This document shows positions 26,074-37,384 of a DNA stretch of 64,000 nt, in pieces. A program made the translations under genes and the position numbers. Each line of letters begins with the position of its first letter. Position 1 is the first letter of the stretch. Origin of the DNA: Hydrangea macrophylla (lineage: Eukaryota; Streptophyta; Magnoliopsida; Cornales; Hydrangeaceae); assembly GCA_033977485.1 (NCBI GenBank), contig CM066983.1, positions 110,451,580 through 110,515,579 of the forward strand, written 5' to 3'. The notes under the pieces are model-generated. The model saw nothing but the letters and a program-made list of their open reading frames with translations, searched no databases and was not told the origin of the DNA.

Positions 26074-26082
26074 AAACCCTAA
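26074..26082 (+). promoter_or_regulatory. telo-box of the EF1A gene
   Basis: AAACCCTAA lies just upstream of the CT/GA-rich leader. The telo-box is a described element of plant EF1A promoters, active with other elements in cycling cells. Motif presence is seen; activity is inferred from that precedent. Confidence 0.65.
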
Positions 26083-26242
26083 TTGTAGAGTTGAGAGGTA
26101 GAGAGCGAGAGAGAGGGAGGGAGAGTCTGAAGCACTACTTAAGCGAGTAGGAGGCTCACATTTCTCTCTCTCTTGGTTTTACTCTCTACGGCTGTTCTCT
26201 CCGAGAGAGCTTCAAGGGGATCGATTCACTTCTCTGCCTTAG

Positions 26243-28162
26243 GTAATATATATATATCTGTCTATAATTTGTATCTATGCATCGATATGTGTACATGTGT
26301 GTGTGTTTTTTTAGACGTGGATATATAGTAGTACTTAATATTTATGGTAAGGCTGATCTGCTTTGATATGTGGATGATGATATTTCTGTTGATGTTTCAT
26401 GTTTGATTATGTTTTCAGTAAGGTTTTTGAGTATAGTCAGTGTTTTGGATTCTTTTGAGATTTGTAGATCTTGGTTGATTTGTGTTTTTATATTTTTTTT
26501 CGCCAAGTTCTGATTCGGTTTTTTTTCTTTCATCTACGACTTTTCATATAACTGTATGCATGTCGTCTTGTTATATTCATTGGTATGTAAATGTGATGGG
26601 AATTATTTTACTGGATTCGTTGTCGCTATTTCTATTTCGATAGTTATCAGTCATATCAATCGAATTAAATTTTTAGTTGTTTTAATATATTCCTAAATTC
26701 AACTTATATAAAAGGTTTTGTTAATTTTTTGTTGCATCGTCTTTGTTCTCTGGATCATAGGTTCATTTTTAAATGTTTATGCTTATTTAATTTAATTTTT
26801 TTTTTTGGTAGAAGATGGCTGTTGTGAATTGAAGTGAGAATGATGTTTAGTCTTCGTTGCTATTGTTTTTATTCTCCGTATCATTGGGTCATTCTTAAAT
26901 GTTTATGCTGATTTTGTCTAGACGAGGGTTGTTTTGTTGGGTCCATAGTTGTCAAATCGGGATTCGTATTGTAAATTGAAATGATACAAGTGAATCTACT
27001 TACCTTACCCCAATAGGCAATAACCCTCTTTGAAGAAACCCTAGAATGTTTGGGGAAGAGGAGAGGATGAAAAAGTTTTTAGGTCTACAATAAACACTAA
27101 TGTACATAGATAGATACACACACACATATATCTAACTAATAGGGGTTGGGACCAACTATTGTTTAAATTAAAAGTCAAAAAGGGTCAAAATGTGGGTTTT
27201 GCTTCGGCCAGCTGTTGAAAAATGGGTTTCAAAGCAATGGGTTCATAGAACTTCGAATAGAAAGTCAATTGATTGTATCGTACAAATTGCACTTCCGAAT
27301 TGTAGGATTCTTGCGATTCCCATGTGATTATTGATTCTGTGATATTCAGGTAAAGTAATCGTATCGTACGATTCTGATAACAGAGGTTGGGTCTATTTGC
27401 TTGATTATGTAGGTAGATGCTCAAAAAGTAAGTATTTTTTGTTCAAAAATGCTACACCCGCATCTAAATCCACACCCAATTCTACACCCAACAATCCTGG
27501 CTCTTATTCCTATGGGTCCTATGTGGGGCCCACTGTAATCAAGGGCCATGATGTGTTGGATGTGGATTTAGATGTGGGTGTAGAATTACTCTTTTTTGTT
27601 ATATATATTTGTATATTCATTAAGCCCTGTGCTTATCTTATAGCAAGTAGGTGCAGAGTCAAGTTTTTATAACTTTTGAAAGTGACTTTGTTGCATGTAA
27701 TCTATGTTCTCTATATAGGCTTATCCTTGCCCATTTCCCTCTCATTCTCTGAAACAATCAAAGATGCAAATTGGAAGCTTTAAGAAGAGAGTTAAAAAAA
27801 AATCCTGTAACAGTTGTGTGTTGAAACAAATGATGCCTATCCTGTGTTTTTCCATGAGAATAAATGGCGTGGTGTTTATTTTGCATACCTTGATGCTGTT
27901 AATGTAGGTGTCACGGGCCACCTGTGTTGAGTTTCATCTTAATTTCAAAGTCCAATTCTAAGCAGGTTAAGCAGAACTATTTTTTAGTATGAGTCTACTA
28001 TTCATGATCTTTGATGTTAATTCTGTATCTATAATTTTTGTCCCTTTGAACCTTTAACAGTGACATGTAATGTGTTGTTAGATAAGGGTGTAGATTAGTA
28101 GTTTTTTCTTCTCTGAATGCATGTTCCGTTAATATTATAGTTTCCTGTTTATTGAATTCCAG
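26243..28162 (+). other. 5'-UTR intron of EF1A
   Basis: A CT-rich leader (about 26130-26242) ends TGCCTTAG before GTAATATAT, and the acceptor GAATTCCAG at 28154-28162 is followed by 19 nt of leader and the ATG. A long 5'-UTR intron is standard for plant EF1A genes, where it raises expression. The intron is T-rich and contains a MITE (27446-27588). Exact leader start is not determinable here. Confidence 0.85.
27446..27588. mobile_element. Palindromic MITE in the EF1A 5'-UTR intron
   Basis: GCTACACCCGCATCTAAATC at the left matches in inverse GGATTTAGATGTGGGTGTAG at the right. About 140 bp, non-coding. No clear duplication. Confidence 0.65.
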
Positions 28163-28181
28163 TTTCTAGCTCAAGTTTACA

Positions 28182-30646
28182 ATGGGTAAAGAGAAGGTTC
28201 ACATAAGCATTGTGGTCATTGGCCACGTTGACTCTGGGAAGTCAACTACCACTGGTCATTTGATATACAAGCTTGGAGGGATTGACAAGCGTGTGATTGA
28301 GAGGTTTGAGAAGGAAGCTGCTGAGATGAACAAAAGATCATTCAAGTACGCATGGGTTTTGGACAAGCTTAAGGCTGAGCGCGAGCGTGGTATTACCATT
28401 GATATTGCTCTTTGGAAGTTCGAGACCACCAAATACTATTGCACCGTCATTGATGCCCCTGGCCATCGTGATTTCATCAAGAACATGATTACTGGTACCT
28501 CACAGGCTGACTGTGCAGTCCTTATTATTGACTCCACCACTGGTGGTTTTGAAGCTGGTATTTCTAAGGATGGTCAAACACGTGAGCATGCTTTGCTTGC
28601 TTTTACCCTTGGTGTGAAGCAAATGATCTGCTGCTGCAACAAGGTACATCTTTAATCTTTATGGTTTAAATATTTGAACACGGGTCACTTGAATTTGGGT
28701 CAATACTGCAGTCCCATCTTAGTGACAGTTGTTGCATCACCAGCTAGCCGTAAGTAGCTATCCTGTTAATTTTTTGGAGTCATAGGAATATCTTCTATCC
28801 ACGTCTTGGACTGCCCAAGCTGTAAGCAAGCCCCGCAGTTGGAGCAGGGCCGGTCCATAGTATTTGGAGGCCTGGGACGAACTACTAAAAGGGAGGGAGG
28901 CCCTTGTACGGGGTTTTTGGGGGCAATGCCTGCGAAACGGTTTTTTTTTTGGGGTCTACTTATACATAATTGGTAAATTTTTTAGGGTTTACTTATACAT
29001 AATTGACGATTTTTTTTGGTCTACTTATAATGGGGCTATTTGTGAAACTTAAACACGGTATGATGTCTTTCAAAATTCTAGAGGGCCTATTTCTAAAACT
29101 CAAAAAAATCTTACACTAAAATGTAATTTTCAAAATTTTAGAGGTCTTTGCTTTTGAGTTTCATATATCTATATCAATATATATGTAGTTGATGGCACTA
29201 AATTGAGCCTTGAGTGAGGCCAAAATGTAAAATAATAAAAATTCTCAAGTTAAAAATGTACTTGTGAAAATTTTATGAACTTTGGTGGCCCTGGGCGGTT
29301 GCCCCTTTTGCCCCCCCCCCCGGGCTCTTTCCTCTTTCCTCTTTGGGCCGGCCATGAGTTGGAGTTCCACCCAAAGAGCCTGGTGTAAAGAATTATCAGA
29401 TGTTCACTTGGTGTACTTGACTAATACTAAATGTAAGATTAATTTCTTAAATAAACACGGACTGCTGTTTGAACTTTGGTGCTGCGGCTGGAGCTATCCA
29501 TGGCCAAAGCTCAGCCTGAATGGTTCTTCGGGCCTGAATTTTTCTGAGCTCAGCCAAAAAACTCCATTCAAGCCCCAAATAATATGGGTCGAATGGTTGC
29601 TCTTTTGGCTAGCCCAATAAGCTCTATTGAGAGTCATCCTTAGACCAACTGTTATGACTGAATCACATTTTTCTCACCGTTGGACATCTTTTCTGATTAA
29701 TTAGTTGTGTAAATAATCTGTAATCATGGTGCTAGCTAAATCTACATTATTCTCTCACCTATAGATGGATGCAACAACACCGAAGTACTCAAAGGCAAGA
29801 TATGAGGAAATCGTGAAGGAAGTATCGTCCTACCTCAAGAAGGTGGGTTATAACCCTGACAAGATTGCCTTCGTCCCTATTTCTGGGTTTGAAGGTGATA
29901 ACATGATTGAGAGGTCCACCAATCTTGACTGGTACAAGGGCCCAACCCTTCTTGATGCTCTTGACATGATTTCTGAGCCCAAGAGGCCCTCAGACAAGCC
30001 TCTGCGTCTCCCACTTCAGGATGTTTACAAGATTGGTGGCATTGGCACTGTTCCTGTGGGCCGGGTTGAAACAGGTGTAATCAAACCTGGTATGGTTATC
30101 ACTTTTGGCCCAACCGGTTTAACCACTGAAGTCAAGTCAGTAGAAATGCACCACGAAGCTCTTCAAGAGGCTCTACCCGGTGACAATGTTGGTTTCAATG
30201 TGAAAAATGTTGCTGTCAAGGACCTGAAACGTGGGTTTGTTGCATCGAACTCTAAGGATGACCCTGCAAAAGAAGCTGCAAACTTCACATCCCAGGTCAT
30301 TATCATGAACCACCCTGGCCAGATTGGAAACGGTTATGCCCCAGTTCTCGATTGTCACACCTCCCACATTGCCGTGAAGTTTGGTGAGATTTTGACCAAG
30401 ATTGATCGGAGGTCTGGTAAGGAGCTCGAGAAGGAGCCCAAATTCTTGAAGAACGGTGATGCTGGGATGGTCAAGATGCTTCCCACCAAGCCCATGGTGG
30501 TCGAAACTTTCTCCGAGTACCCGCCACTTGGCCGTTTTGCCGTGAGAGACATGCGTCAGACCGTGGCAGTTGGTGTGATCAAGAGTGTGGAGAAGAAGGA
30601 CCCAAGTGGAGCCAAGGTCACCAAGTCCGCCGCCAAGAAGAAGTGA
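28182..30646 (+). CDS. EF1A: Translation elongation factor 1-alpha
   Basis: Two coding exons, 28182-28643 and 29765-30646, give 447 aa, the usual plant length. The protein delivers aminoacyl-tRNA to the ribosomal A site in a GTP-dependent manner in the cytosol. GTPase motifs: GHVDSGKS at 14-21, DAPGH at 91-95 and NKMD at 153-156; domains II and III follow to the C-terminal AKKK. The coding intron falls between Lys154 and Met155, splitting NKMD, the usual plant position. A few residues differ from the plant consensus (Ser9, Met in LLDALDM, Gly in KFGEI, Leu in KMLPTKP), all compatible with function. The frame is open. The intron contains a hAT-type MITE. Strong codon conservation and telo-box plus leader intron suggest high constitutive expression. 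Confidence 0.98.
28845..29356. mobile_element. hAT-type MITE in the EF1A coding intron
   Basis: Ends are CAGGGCCGGTCC and the inverse of GGGCCGGCCATG (10 of 12 terminal bases match). The 8 bp AGTTGGAG flanks both sides exactly (28837-28844, 29357-29364), the hAT duplication size. CAGGGCCGG termini are typical of plant hAT elements. 512 bp, no transposase. It makes up nearly half of the intron. Confidence 0.88.
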
Positions 30647-31461
30647 ATGGTTTGTTTTATGGATTCGGTCATAAGAATAGTGATTGTCTTTTTTAGTAGT
30701 TATAAATTTTGTTTTGATGGTTCTGTTGGCTCTGGTTGCTGCTCTCTAGCCTCACTTGTGGGGGAATGGTGGTGTGTTGAGCATTCAGGTGCAGACTTGA
30801 GTGCTTGACAGGCAGTTGCTGGAGCCATAGTTTTTTTTATTCTGTCTGTTCTTGAATTTTTCGTTTTTGAGTGTGTGAAACACAAATCAGATTTGATTGA
30901 TGATGGCAAACTTGAGCTCCATTGATTTATCAAGCAATTTGAGATTTAAGTTCAAATACTCTCTTGGTGTTGGTTTTGGAAAATGCTGCTCGTTTTTGCA
31001 TTATTATTTGCAGGTGTGTTACTGCTCTCCCAACTGCTTTTAAGGATGTTGGATTGTTTTTTGTTGTGCAAGTCCTGTGGAACGGACGCACAGACACACA
31101 CAAACACACATGGGAGTAGTTTTGTTTTGTAGAGGGTACTTGCATTTTCCAAGTGGCCTTGCTCTAATCTTGTGAAAACTAGGAAATGTGGTGAAAAACC
31201 ATATTCCAATGTTAGAGTGAGTTTGAAAATTCTTGGATGGAGGAAAACTGTAAAACACTCCTTATGGTTAGCTTCTCCATTCTTGCTTTTGGATTGGCTT
31301 ATTAAAGTACTGATATTAAGTGTCTCGCTAGTCATGTGATCCAACATTTTGCTCCTTATACTTGTCTGTTCCTCTTTCAAAGTCGTTGAAACCCAGAACA
31401 GTATTTACCTCTAGGCCATGGTCCTACTGCATAATCCTCATTAATGAAAAAGAGTGTGTGT

Positions 31462-31495
<34 letters not shown>

Positions 31496-31844
31496 GTGTT
31501 TGGATATTGATTTTTGCGTTGCCCTATGGTTTAATACCATATGCTTATTTGAAAGGGAGATTCATCCTAGTCCCCTCAAAAATATGCTGGACAAGCATGC
31601 TTTCTTTAATCCATTAGGTTTTTACACCACTTTTGGTCAAAAACACCAAAAAAACTTCAAATCGTCTTAAGTAGTTACTTTTGTTCTTTAAGTTAACTTT
31701 TTTTTGTAAACTTTGATATTTTGAAATTAATAATAATAATAAAAAAAATAAAAATAAAAAACAAACAAACAAACAAGATCTATCAAATAAGATTAATATC
31801 GATCTAGAGAAAAAACATAAAATTTAAGTTATTTTTTTTTTTTG
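30647..31844. other. EF1A 3' UTR and intergenic DNA
   Basis: The first ~250 bases are the T-rich 3' UTR of EF1A. Beyond it is a G homopolymer at 31462-31494 and AT-rich sequence. I see no gene. Confidence 0.5.
31462..31494. repeat. Homopolymer run of 33 G
   Basis: Preceded by GTGTGTGT. Length uncertain for technical reasons. Confidence 0.8.
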
Positions 31845-32260
31845 GGTCAACAAAAGGTTAAAATTAATAACAAGAAGCCAAAAGGCAATACATCTAAGCC
31901 AAACAGCCCAAAAACATCGCCCTCAAACGTCCAAAGCACACGCTGGCTGGCAAAAAAACTGCACCTAAACCCTTACTAAAATGCAGTAGACAGATCAGCA
32001 TACAGTGAAACCATTAGTATCTGCTTAAAAACCATTGCCAAGCATATCCTTAACATGCATAAAACCACTCGATATTGAGTCCACAAACCTAGATGTGTGT
32101 ATGATCATATTCTGCAAAACCTCTTGCTCCAAAAATAGAAATGGTACCGCTCCATCACACTCCATAAAATTGCCTTTAGGCTACCCACTTCATACACTTT
32201 CCTTGAGATACAGCACCTTAGGTAAGTCCATAGCAAACTAAACCAGGTTATTAAAGAACC
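31828..32260 (-). mobile_element. Possible non-LTR retroelement 3' fragment
   Basis: On the minus strand the segment ends CCTTTTGTTGACCCAAAAAAAA, a poly(A)-like tail after a T-rich 3' region (GGCTGTTTGGCTTAGATG, TTGCCTTTTGGCTTCTTG), a layout typical of plant LINE 3' ends. Upstream reads through a degraded open region without a motif I can identify. Confidence 0.4.
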
Positions 32261-33882
32261 ACTGCCCAAGAATGTAAAAACGTAATTTTTATTTATTTAT
32301 TTATTTATTTTGCATAAATCTAAGAAAAATATACTCATTTCGCAAATTTTACATTTAAAGCTACATAGATGTCGGAAAAAAAATCACCCAAAAAATCCAA
32401 AAAAAAGAGAGAAGAAGATAAGAGTGTTATTGTCATTTAATACAAACATATAATATTCTCTGTTTGTAAACATATAATTTTATCTGTTCAAACAGAAAAA
32501 AGGCTTCAAATAAGTCTCCAAATTATTCCCTTTTGTACAATTTTAAAATCCAACGCGTAGATCTTGAAAAAAAAAATAAATGAAGTTAAAAAAAATCACC
32601 CAAAAAGATCAAAAAATGATAAAGTTAGGGTCCTTTAATTCAAAGATAAAAGATGAAACTCCAAATTATATGATTTGCACAATTCCAATTCCAATGCATG
32701 GTCATCTAAAGCTAACATTTTTCAAACAGACAAATAATCATTTGTTTATTTACGTTGAACAACCAACTAAAAAATTTGATTTTTTTCTTCTTCAGAATTT
32801 CATATCACATATGAATCTTTTTTTAAAGATCTTGATTTCACAATTCCAAATTTATAAATTTTATGAAAACGAGTTTGGAAATTGAAAGTTATGGAATTTT
32901 AAAATTTAAAGAAAACTAATGATGACATGGCATAAATAACTCTGAAAGGGTAAAGATGATTGAAAATAAGAAGGGGAAAAAAAAAGTGAAAAAATTATTC
33001 TAATTGATTCCAAAAAAGTAGCGAATGAACTTAGCTAAAAATGTCAAAAAATTTGAGATTTTGCTTACACCACCTCATTTTGAAGAATTTCTCACCAAAA
33101 TACCTATTTGATTCATTGGTTTCTTCTCTCTAAAATTTCTTGGATTGTGAGAGTGTACACGGACAGAATTTTACCAAAACTCTTGCCATTATCTATCATA
33201 TTTTGGTCCATAATTAACAAAGGAAGAGATTTGGCTACTTTGTCTTAGATACTTTTCTTACTATTGTGGCACACAGTTGGACCAAATGTGATACTTTTCT
33301 TAAGTTTACGTGGGACGAAAGGAGGGAAGAATAGTTATTTGAAATCCGGGTGGATTAAAGCGAGGAAAATATTACAACCTAGGAGGAGCTTTTCCATCAA
33401 AGTCACCTGGTTTTAATTTAACATTACAAATTAACAGTACAATCAAATATCATCCTTTGAGAAAATGAAGTTCAAGCAATCATTGTCTTTCATTCTTGAT
33501 CATCTCACGGGGTCAACCATTTAACAATTTGAACTCTCATCCAGGTCATTGCTCATGGTTTATTGGTGATTTCGTTTCTTGGTGGTACGCACAATAATGG
33601 GATCTTCTATGATCCATTTTAGTGATTTTGGTTATATCATAGATCCTAATTTAGTAACAAACTATAGCAATTTGGTCTCAAAGTGTTACAAGTAGGTCCC
33701 AACATGTAAATTTTGAAAAACACTATGATTTTTTGAGACCAAAATAGCTAAGATATATGACATAACCAAAACCACTAGATTGTATCATAAAATCTCCCCA
33801 CAATGATATTTCCCTTGTGGTTAATTCGGCTGATATTCAAGGGACTAAGAATTCTCGGCAGCCACTTTGTGGAAAAACACTC
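32261..33882. other. AT-rich DNA, nothing recognised
   Basis: Very A-rich from 32290 to 33060 with ATTT repeats at 32287-32310. The short open frames here have biased low-complexity composition and no family resemblance. Confidence 0.5.
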
Positions 33883-36153
33883 TGTCATGCCCGTTCCAGA
33901 ATTTCATGGTTTTAAAACATGCATAAATTGAGATTGTGGAATTATTAATGTTATTAATAATTTGATTGAGTTGAGTTGACGTGAGTCAACGGTGAGGTGT
34001 CTAGTGGAGACACGAGGAATTGGTAACACCTGTTGCATTGGCATGATTAAATGACATTTATATGACTTAAATGTTATTTGACTTTATCTGGTATTTTGTG
34101 AATAGTAAATTTTACCTGTGTTTGGTAAATTGTAGTAATCTTTGATATTGTTATATATTGATTTGAGAACTGTGGTGAGAACGTGAGAGATACGTTAATT
34201 AAAAAGATAGGTTGTGTAGAGATTTCACAGAATTAGTTTTCGAACGTTATTTGGACCCAAACGAAACTTAGCCGAAAACTTTTGAAATTTATAGTTTTCA
34301 CTTGTAAAGTTGTGAAATGGATGTGCGTAAAGTTTCGAGAGCTAATTAGAAGTTTGAGGAACTTGCGGGGAGGTAAACACGATTTCCGAGAAGTTTTTCT
34401 ATAAATAGTGGAGGATAAGATTTCATTTCTCAAAACTTTCCAAAAATATCTAGAGAGAGGAGAGAGAAAGGAGATTTGGTTGCTCCGGGCTTTGCGACGC
34501 CGATAGACGACCTTTCGTCTGTCAGATTTTCACCAAATTCAAGATTTGAACTCGTGGAGGTAAGATCTACGTTTTGATACCACTTAGGTCATGTTTGGCC
34601 AAGTTTTGTTAAAATCTTAATTTTGGACTTTTGGGAAAAATCAGGTAAAACTTATAGGAATTGTACCAAATTCGAAATCCGACGATTATTTATTCCCCTA
34701 GACGATCCTTCAAAGTTTGAAGAGATTCGCACGAGGTATGAATTCTAGATCTATGAAATATATGGATTTTCATGTTTTGGACATCACTTTTGATATTCTT
34801 GGATCCGGGCGAAATTCATGTATTAGCTAGGCCCGTTAATTATGCACGTGAAATTATGATAAAAGCACGTATAACTGTTTATGTGAGCATGTTATGTGTC
34901 TACTTGGGTCAAAGGGGAGTTTGGTGCAAATTCATCCGGGGTAAGCTCCTCGAACCTTGAGGATTGTGATTGTGATTGAATGAAATTGGAATTTGTGGTT
35001 GTGTCTGGATTGGAGGTGGGCCCAACCAGTACACGGTACCTGGTATGGAGGAAGGCCCAACCAGTGTACGAGATGCGTGGGAGAGGTGGGCCTCCTACGG
35101 CATCGACCGGATGAATGCGTACCACTCACCCCAGAGACTATTTCTATGTGTTTTAGATGCTTAAACCATGAATTGTCATATAAGCATACATTTAGAATTG
35201 TACGCTCAGCATATAGTTGAGCAGTGGAGATGTACTCCATTGCAGGTAAGAAGAAAGACAAGAAGAAGCGCGATGAGTGAGGCCGATGAACGCCGGGGAT
35301 AACACTTTGTAAATGTTTTGTTTTTAAATCCTAAAACTTGTATAAGGATTTGAGTATTGTAGTATGTTGTAATAGAAACATGTATTAGCTTCTATAGTAT
35401 TGGAATCGTGTAATTGAACATCTGTAGTTATGTTTTAATGCGTTAAATCAGTTATGATTGTACCACGGTGGGTGTTGAGAGGCATGAGTTGTTAATATTT
35501 CAATACAGGGCTGTTAGCAGGGGAGCAGTCGACTGAACCCCCTGATCAGTCGACTGGATCTCGTGTATTTGGGATACTGTAAGTGAATATCAGAGAAGCA
35601 GTCGACTGAACCCCTTGGGCAGTCGACTGAACACTGTAGAATTTTAGCTACTGATCCAAATAGTAACCAATGCAGTCGACTGGGTTCCCTGATCAGTCGA
35701 CTGAACCCCTGATGAGCAATGTAAATTTTAGTTCTGCATAACACAGTCGACTGGGGTTCCCTGAGCAGTCGACTGGACCCCTTTGCAATATGATGTATTT
35801 TTGGTTCTGCTTAACACAGTCGACTGGGCAGTCGACTGGACCTCTGTTGTGGATTTAGGGTTTTAGTTTCTGTCAGACTCAGTCGACGTAGCAGTCGACT
35901 GGACCCTAGTGCAGTCGACTGAACCTCTGTTTTCAAATATTTTCTTTTGAATGTGTTCTCAATGGCCAAAACTTTTTATAACTCAAATTTCAATGTATTT
36001 TACAAACGCAGAGGGGAACGTTTCCTAAGTTTTAAACTACCAGGGTTGTTTTATAGAAGTTCTTTCCGCTGCGTATTATTAGATGATGTTTGGATGAGCC
36101 TTGGTGGCGTGCCACGTGTCCTATTTCCACGCGTAGTGGGATGGGTCGTGACA
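33883..36153 (+). mobile_element. Solo LTR, 2271 bp, with clean TSD
   Basis: Starts TGTCATGCCCGTTCC and ends GGGTCGTGACA, with CACTC duplicated at 33878-33882 and 36154-36158. The TGTCAYRCCC/GGGTCGTGACA termini fit plant Gypsy-type LTRs. CTATAAATAG at 34399-34408 is a good TATA box on the + strand. No coding region or second LTR is present, so it is a solo LTR. A second family member starts at 62875 and shares long stretches (for example GTCAACGGTGAGGTGTC and GCATTGGCATGATTAAATGA). The 3' third carries the CAGTCGACTG pairs. Confidence 0.88.
35526..35921. repeat. Array of CAGTCGACTG palindrome pairs
   Basis: Perfect or near-perfect CAGTCGACTG copies start at 35526/35547, 35599/35620, 35673/35694, 35744/35766, 35817/35829 and 35880/35892/35912. 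Start-to-start distances within groups are 21, 21, 21, 22, 12, 12 and 20 bp, that is one or two helical turns. Groups are about 70 bp apart. Sequences between the paired sites differ (AACCCCCTGAT, GGTTCCCTGAT and others). Confidence 0.92.
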
Positions 36154-36160
36154 CACTCAT

Positions 36161-36290
36161 GTGGTGCTTGCAGGACTACAAAATTGGTGCTGTCTGGTGC
36201 TTGCAGGACCACAAAATTTGGGCAAAACTCATGTGGTGCTTGCAGGACTACAAAATAATTTTGTGGTCCTGCAAGCACTACATGGGTGCT
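36161..36290. repeat. Direct and inverted TGCTTGCAGGACTACAAAAT units
   Basis: Three direct copies of GTGCTTGCAGGAC(T/C)ACAAAAT (about 36164, 36198 and 36238) are followed by an inverted copy ATTTTGTGGTCCTGCAAGCAC (36257-36277). The third copy and the inverse form a hairpin with almost no loop. It lies immediately next to the solo LTR, so the LTR may have inserted into this small element. Confidence 0.75.
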
Positions 36291-37311
36291 GCCCAAAGTG
36301 GCAGGTGCTCTATTCAAGGACCAAGTGAAAGATACTGTAGTGAAAATTGCACATTTTCTTTTCTTTTTCTTAGTTTGATGGAGGAGTTTTGGGGTGGGTT
36401 TGGGTTTGCTTTTGTCTGCCTTTTTGTAGTTTAGTGAAAGAAAACTGGAAAAGCAATGTGAAAAAAAAAAAAAAAAAAGTCATATTTTCTTTAAATTGGT
36501 TACGGAGTACTATGTAAAACAAGAAGAGGAAAAGTTTGAGAGCAAGGAGAGGCATTTTAATTTAGCCATTCCCAACCACTTTCAAGAATTTTTTTTTTCT
36601 TTTCATTTTCACATATTTATTGGTCTGTACGTAGTACATAGAAGATAAAAAAAAAAAAAAAAAAATTAGTAACACCTTTCCATGACGTTTACTTTTGCTT
36701 GCTAAATCTACAAATGAAATACTTATTTCAATGGTGTATGGAGTTCAATTGCTTTTCAACGATTGGATCATAAGTTAATCCCCTGATTTTTGAGTTAGTT
36801 TAGCTGTTGAATCAAATCATTCACTACAGAATTTTCAAAACCATGACCAATTCAAAATCATAGAACAAACCCAAACCAATTTTTATTTTATTTTATTGTC
36901 ATTATACTACTTTAGTCTTAAACTTTAGGTGATTAGTTTGCATCTCAACAACTACTTGGTGCAGAGACAACCACCCAAGTTCTCATATCAATATTATATT
37001 TTTAAAAAAAAAATCATCTTCCTTTTACTTCAAGTGATGACTTTTTGAAGCAATGCCTCTCTCACCAATGAAATCACACAAAAATCACCAACAAACCATT
37101 GGGTTCACCTGTATCAATCATTCGTTAGTTGGCTCCCGCCATTTTTAAATTTAAATTACTTTTTTAACCTTCTCAACATCCACACACACAATATAATTTG
37201 AATGCCTCCTTCCATTTTGATGGCCTCTTTGTTGCTAGCTCCCAAATAACTATCTTCGACCCAATGCCAAGAACACTGGAAAAGGTCCGATTCCATTGAT
37301 TGTTTCGCGTG

Positions 37312-37314
<3 letters not shown>
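36291..37314. other. IRX9 upstream region
   Basis: AT-rich, with A runs at 36461-36478 and 36648-36665. The IRX9 promoter must lie here, but I cannot name a TATA box or secondary-wall element with confidence. Confidence 0.4.

Positions 37315-37380
<66 letters not shown>
37315..37380. repeat. (AG)33 microsatellite abutting the IRX9 start codon
   Basis: Thirty-three AG units end at the base before the ATG. The frame upstream stays open through the repeat (it would read Arg-Glu repeats) but has no ATG, so the start at 37381 stands. Confidence 0.95.

Positions 37381-37384
<4 letters not shown>

Noticed and set aside
34892..35261. Overlapping minus-strand frames of 77 and 109 codons
   Set aside because: They lie wholly inside the solo LTR and show no family resemblance.
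37300..37380. N-terminal Arg-Glu extension of IRX9
   Set aside because: The upstream open frame lacks an ATG, and the known IRX9 N-terminus begins at the ATG at 37381.
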